Source: Chryseobacterium gleum (GTDB taxonomy: Bacteria; Bacteroidota; Bacteroidia; Flavobacteriales; Weeksellaceae). Taken from it: a DNA stretch of 64,000 nt. Of this stretch, positions 59,986-64,000 are shown in pieces. The stretch spans positions 1,798,001 to 1,862,000 of the forward strand of contig NZ_LR134289.1 of the NCBI RefSeq assembly GCF_900636535.1, read 5' to 3'. The notes below the pieces were generated by a model. That model ran no database searches, was not told where the DNA came from, and saw only the letters and a list, made by a program, of their open reading frames with translations. The translations under genes and the position numbers were made by a program. Position 1 is the stretch's first letter, and every line of letters begins with the position of its first letter.

Positions 59986-62649
59986 TCATAAAACTTCAAT
60001 ATTCTGTTTTAAAGGAAGGTTCTTCGATGAATTTCCTATCATAATTCTGTAGGTTCCTTTTTCTACTACCCATTCCATTTTTTCATTCAGAAATTGTAGC
60101 TGCTTTACAGGAACTTCGATGGTGACAGATTTTGATTCTCCCGGCTGTAATTCTACTTTCTGAAATCCTTTGAGCTCAATAACCGGCCTTGAAACGGTTG
60201 CCAACAGGTCTTTGACATAAAGCTGTACCACTTCACTTCCGGCTTTTGTTCCTATGTTTTTCACATTCACTTTAGCCATAATTGTTTCACTTTCCGAATA
60301 TTGGCTTTTGTTCAACTGCAAATCAGAGATTTCAAAAGTGGTATAGCTTAATCCGAACCCAAAAGGATATAAAGGTTCACCGCTCAGATCGTAATAATCA
60401 TTTCCCCTTCCCGTTGGATGGTGATTGTATGACAAAGGCAGCTGTCCCTCTTCCACCGGGAAAGTAACCGGCAGTTTTCCGGATGGACTTTCAGCCCCGA
60501 AAAGTGTTTTTGCAACAGCATTCCCACCTTCTTCTCCAGGATACCAAATATCCAGAATTGCTCCAACCTTATCTTTCCATGTTGTCGTTTTTATGGCTGA
60601 ACCTCCTATCAAAACAACTACAGTTGGCTTATTTAATTTTGAAACTTCATGAATAAAGGCTTCCTGATTTCCGGGTAGGCTCAAAGATGAACGGTCCTGA
60701 AATTCTCCTTCATGAATTCCTGCTGTAACAATGATGTAATCTGCTTTCTGGGCAAGATGTAAAGCTTCTTTAAATTCTTTCTGATAATCATGCTGCCCAT
60801 AATTCCAGATCAGTTCCAGATTAGCTTCACCGCGGTTTTCATGAAACTCAATTTTAATATCGTATTTTTTCCCTTTTACAAAATCTAATCCAACTGTTTT
60901 TGTGGAATAGCTCAGCTTTTCCCATTGATCAATGATTAATTTTCCGTCCAGATACAGTCTGAAGCCATCATTTCCACGCAATCCCAATTGATATTTACCG
61001 GAATCCGGAGCCTCCAGTTTTCCGGTCCAGCGGATGCTGTAGTTATCCGGCTGAAGCTTTTCTGGATTCGGAGAATATAAAGTCCATTTAAAGTTGAACT
61101 GTTCGTCCTGTCTTTCAAATGCAGGATCTCCTTTTAAATCAGTATTGGAAAAATATCTACCTTTTAACCCTTTTTTATTTTCAGACGACAAATATTGATC
61201 AGAAACTGTGGTAAAATCTTTTACATTCCAGTCAATTCCTTTGGAGTACATGATCTCAATATCTTTATCTTTTACATAATTTTTAAGACCATCCAGAATA
61301 CTTACTTTTTTATTTCCCGGACCTGAATATCCACCTAATCTTGCTTCTACAGCATCGGTTCCCACCACAAGAATTTTTTTTATATTTTCAGGAACAGGAA
61401 GTGTATGGTTATTGTTCTGAAGCAATACGAAGGACTCGGCAGCTGTTTTTTCTGCTAAGGGTTTGTGGTTAATTTTTTTTAATTCATCAATATCTTTTGA
61501 TGATACGTAAGGATTTTCAAACAAGCCAAGTTCAAACTTGGCTCTCAGCACTCTTGAAACGGCATCGTCTATTCTTTCTTTTGAGATCCTTCCGTCCAGA
61601 AACGGAGGAATAAAAAGCTTGTAATGTTTATATTCTGTCTGAAAGATTACGTCAAGTCCCGCATTAATAGCCTGGGCAGAGGCATCATCATAATCTTTTG
61701 CTGTAAAATGCAGGACGTTAGCGCCTCCCACTGCACTTGCATCACTGATTACAAAACCTTTGAAATTCCAGTCTTTTTTTAATTTTTCTGTCAAAAGCCA
61801 GTGATTGGCCGTTGAAGGTCTTCCGTCAAGCAGGTTATAAGAAGTCATGACAGAGCGGCTTTTCCCTGTTGTAAAAGCGTTATGAAAAGGAATTAAATGG
61901 GTTTCCTCCAGATATCTTTTACTCCAATGAATCGGGTATGAATCTCTTCCTCCTTCTCCCACATTGGCTAAAAAGTGTTTGGGAGTGGTAATAATTCCCA
62001 TATTTTCAAAAGAGCTGACGAAGTTTACTCCCATCACCGATGTTAAAAAAGGATCTTCTCCATAGGTTTCCTCTGTCCTGCCCCACCGTACATCATTAGC
62101 CAGGTTCACTACCGGTGTCAGAATCTGGCGGATCCCCCTTAGTTTTGATTCTTTTGCAATAGCTGCTGAAACTTTGTTCATCAAATCCGGATTGAAAGTA
62201 GCGGCCAGACCAATTGCCTGAGGAAAAGCGGTGGCTCCTTCTCTTACCAATCCATGTAATGCTTCATCAAAAGGAATAATCGGGATTCCTAATCTTGATT
62301 CTTCCACGAAATATTTCTGAATCGCATTGATTTTCTTTGCCAGTTTCCCGGCATCTTCATTGGCATTGTATTTCAGCAGTTGACCGGCAGCCCCACCTCC
62401 CTGGTTTCCGGCGCTTACCTGTAATCCAAAAATCCCGTGAACATATTGTTCTTTAGGAACATTATCCAAATCACCGGGAATCATAAAACACTGCCAGAAC
62501 TTTTCTTCAGAAGTCATTCTCTTCAACAAGTCCTGAACCCTGGCTTCAACAGGTTGTGCGGGATCTTTATATAGAGGTTTCTGAGCGGAAATAATGACAA
62601 CATTCAACAATAAAGCAATTCCCGTGAGTTTAAAGCTAAAAACTCTCAT
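59986..62649 (-). CDS. secreted GH3 beta-glucosidase with inserted PA14 domain
   Basis: The 887 residues begin with a signal peptide (LLNVVIISAQ). The GH3 catalytic core shows KHF at 224-226 and the nucleophile region GFVISDASAVGG with Asp303. A PA14 carbohydrate-binding insert follows at about 468-600 (LKGRYFSNTDLKGDP ... LGLRGNDGFRLYLDGKLIIDQW). The second GH3 domain and the C-terminal fibronectin-III-like domain (EVVQLYVKDLLATVSRP ... VVEKGTYRIMIGNSS) complete it. It should release terminal beta-linked sugars in the periplasm or outside. The start overlaps the fucosidase stop (TAATG), so the two are coupled. Confidence 0.92.
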   Translation of the reverse strand: MRVFSFKLTGIALLLNVVIISAQKPLYKDPAQPVEARVQDLLKRMTSEEKFWQCFMIPGDLDNVPKEQYVHGIFGLQVSAGNQGGGAAGQLLKYNANEDAGKLAKKINAIQKYFVEESRLGIPIIPFDEALHGLVREGATAFPQAIGLAATFNPDLMNKVSAAIAKESKLRGIRQILTPVVNLANDVRWGRTEETYGEDPFLTSVMGVNFVSSFENMGIITTPKHFLANVGEGGRDSYPIHWSKRYLEETHLIPFHNAFTTGKSRSVMTSYNLLDGRPSTANHWLLTEKLKKDWNFKGFVISDASAVGGANVLHFTAKDYDDASAQAINAGLDVIFQTEYKHYKLFIPPFLDGRISKERIDDAVSRVLRAKFELGLFENPYVSSKDIDELKKINHKPLAEKTAAESFVLLQNNNHTLPVPENIKKILVVGTDAVEARLGGYSGPGNKKVSILDGLKNYVKDKDIEIMYSKGIDWNVKDFTTVSDQYLSSENKKGLKGRYFSNTDLKGDPAFERQDEQFNFKWTLYSPNPEKLQPDNYSIRWTGKLEAPDSGKYQLGLRGNDGFRLYLDGKLIIDQWEKLSYSTKTVGLDFVKGKKYDIKIEFHENRGEANLELIWNYGQHDYQKEFKEALHLAQKADYIIVTAGIHEGEFQDRSSLSLPGNQEAFIHEVSKLNKPTVVVLIGGSAIKTTTWKDKVGAILDIWYPGEEGGNAVAKTLFGAESPSGKLPVTFPVEEGQLPLSYNHHPTGRGNDYYDLSGEPLYPFGFGLSYTTFEISDLQLNKSQYSESETIMAKVNVKNIGTKAGSEVVQLYVKDLLATVSRPVIELKGFQKVELQPGESKSVTIEVPVKQLQFLNEKMEWVVEKGTYRIMIGNSSKNLPLKQNIEVL

Positions 62650-64000
62650 TATTGTGCAATTTGAATTACCGTTGCATATTTCAGGTTTTTCCTTTCTTCA
62701 GGCAATTTGATTTCAATGGTATTTGCTCCTGTTTTTTTCCACTGAATTTTTGATGAAATACCCAAGACTTTCAAGGATTTGGGCTTAAAATTTTCCGGAA
62801 CAGTAAAAGTAAGCAAAGCTGGAGCCTGATATTCTGATTTTTCATCAAGATGAAAGACATTAACGGTATGATGGTCCTTGCTTTGGGTATAATAGTAATT
62901 TCCTTCGTGATAAGGTGCGATGCTTCTGGTGGCAAAAACAGCTGATCCATTTTTATCCATCCAGCCGGAAATCTGCTGTAATCTTTCATAAACGATAGCA
63001 TCATAATCTCCGTTAGGTCCGGGAGCAATATTCATAAGGTAATTTCCTCCTCTTGAAATGATCTTCACCAGAGTTTCAATGATTTTTTGAGAAGTTTTAT
63101 AGTTATCATTGGGAACGTAGGAAAAGGAATCTCCCATAGTGATACAGCTTTCCCATGGAATAGAAAGTGCGTGTTCCGGAACTGCCTGCTCGGGAGTCAC
63201 ATAGTTTTCCCATTTGCCGGGAACGGTACGGTCAACAATGATAATTCCAGGCTGATTTCTTCTTGCCATGGTTCCTATTTTGTCCATATCAATGTCCTGC
63301 TCTACTTTGATGGTACGCTGCCATTCTACTTTCGGATCTATGGTGTTGAAAGGGCGCACCCAGCCTCCATCAAGCCAAAGAATATCAACTTTTCCGTAAT
63401 TGGAAGTAATTTCATTTAACTGATTGAAAGTAAATTTTTTAAAGTTCTCCCATCTTTCCGGGTATTTCTTCGGATCGTAATTGACATTTCTGTCTTTCGG
63501 CGGAAAGTAAGACCACCAGTAATCATCAGAATGCCAGTCAGGTTTTGAGAAATAGGCTCCTATTTTAAATCCTTCTTTCCGGAAAGTATTGAAGATTTCT
63601 TTCGTCACATCCGATTTTGGATTTTTTGAAAACGGGGATTTAGGAGAGGTAATTTTATAATCTGACTGTTGGGTATCAAACATGGCAAATCCGTCGTGAT
63701 GCTTGGTAGTAAAAACTACATACTTCATTCCTGCTTTTTTTACAGCATCAGCCCATTTCTGAGGATTAAACTGAACAGGATTGAAAGTCGTCTGAAGATT
63801 TTCATAATTTTTTACATATTCGTAGTAAGATTTTCCGTGTTCAGGTTTTCTTTGAGTCCATGACTCGTCTTCAGGACATAAGCTCCAGCTTTCAACAATT
63901 CCCCACTGGCTGTAGGTTCCCCAATGCATAAACAGCCCGAATTTCATATCCTGCCATTGGTCCAGATTCTGGACAACCAGCGGATCTGTGGGTTTCTGAT
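62649..64000 (-). CDS. GH29 alpha-L-fucosidase, N-terminus beyond the window
   Basis: The frame is open to the window edge: 449 residues are visible, and codons before MKFGLFMHWG continue (LDQWQDMK), so the true start is outside. The GH29 core is clear: KFGLFMHWGTYSQWG, YVVFTTKHHDGFAMFDTQQSDYK, and the nucleophile Asp in VDILWLDGGW. A small C-terminal beta domain (LLTFTVPENFKPKSLKVLG) follows. It should remove alpha-linked fucose. It is coupled to the GH3 gene and likely works on the same glycan. Confidence 0.92.
   Translation of the reverse strand, partial: QKPTDPLVVQNLDQWQDMKFGLFMHWGTYSQWGIVESWSLCPEDESWTQRKPEHGKSYYEYVKNYENLQTTFNPVQFNPQKWADAVKKAGMKYVVFTTKHHDGFAMFDTQQSDYKITSPKSPFSKNPKSDVTKEIFNTFRKEGFKIGAYFSKPDWHSDDYWWSYFPPKDRNVNYDPKKYPERWENFKKFTFNQLNEITSNYGKVDILWLDGGWVRPFNTIDPKVEWQRTIKVEQDIDMDKIGTMARRNQPGIIIVDRTVPGKWENYVTPEQAVPEHALSIPWESCITMGDSFSYVPNDNYKTSQKIIETLVKIISRGGNYLMNIAPGPNGDYDAIVYERLQQISGWMDKNGSAVFATRSIAPYHEGNYYYTQSKDHHTVNVFHLDEKSEYQAPALLTFTVPENFKPKSLKVLGISSKIQWKKTGANTIEIKLPEERKNLKYATVIQIAQ

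Overview
The window looks like chromosome from a Chryseobacterium-like member of the Weeksellaceae (Bacteroidota). The reasons are the low GC, promoters that follow the Bacteroidota TAnnTTTG -7 pattern, the absence of Shine-Dalgarno sequences, a SusC/SusD pair, small Cys-rich peptides with a bacteriocin-type (LxxEELKTIxGG) leader, a four-helix-bundle gene of the 23S intervening-sequence type, a GldA-like ATPase, and numerous dispersed palindromic repeats. The species assignment is inference; no marker gene was compared.

Layout. 1-7.8 kb is mostly core: a truncated alpha-2-macroglobulin-like gene, a UbiA-like membrane protein, recF, an inserted four-helix-bundle gene, a DUF721 gene, a leader-type Cys-rich peptide, a SpecificRecomb membrane protein, mtgA, a metal-chelate binding lipoprotein and tRNA-Arg(ACG). 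8-14 kb is a minus-strand metabolic block under two AraC regulators (cupin, acetyltransferase, alpha/beta hydrolase; enoyl-CoA hydratase plus a quinone oxidoreductase pseudogene with an internal deletion). 14-19 kb has a DUF2911 protein and a translationally coupled trio: PIG-L deacetylase, a 34-residue membrane peptide, and a Na+/solute symporter. 19.4-33.8 kb is accessory. Two arrays of one nested-palindrome element (five copies each, about 160-167 bp, ends ACGCAAAG...CTTTGCGT, different spacers) bracket an AT-rich Hachiman-like anti-phage island (XRE regulator, hamA nuclease, hamB helicase, an orphan gene between long A tracts), a ceramidase-like protein, and a bacteriocin-like peptide next to an MG2/TonB-plug protein.

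34-45 kb carries an unknown 556-residue protein, an AlkX/YcaQ-type glycosylase, a secreted adenosine deaminase and a tripartite RND efflux operon. 45.3-50.7 kb holds a SusC/SusD transporter preceded by a 50-codon ORF whose last 12 residues include 10 Cys or Met. This looks like a leader peptide sensing sulfur amino acids, and it lies below a near-perfect inverted repeat. 51-59 kb has an ABC ATPase, small secreted proteins, a patatin with an altered elbow, a TetR regulator sharing a 19-bp operator with its downstream NTF2-like target, lpdA, and a ParB-like protein. The window ends with a secreted adhesin-like protein and an overlapping GH29 fucosidase-GH3 glucosidase pair, the GH29 gene running off the edge.

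The most unusual signals are (i) the two arrays of a branched, loop-flipping palindromic element, (ii) the Cys/Met leader ORF before susC, (iii) the 34-residue peptide coupled to the symporter, and (iv) the perfect 24-bp palindrome between divergent genes beside the defence island.
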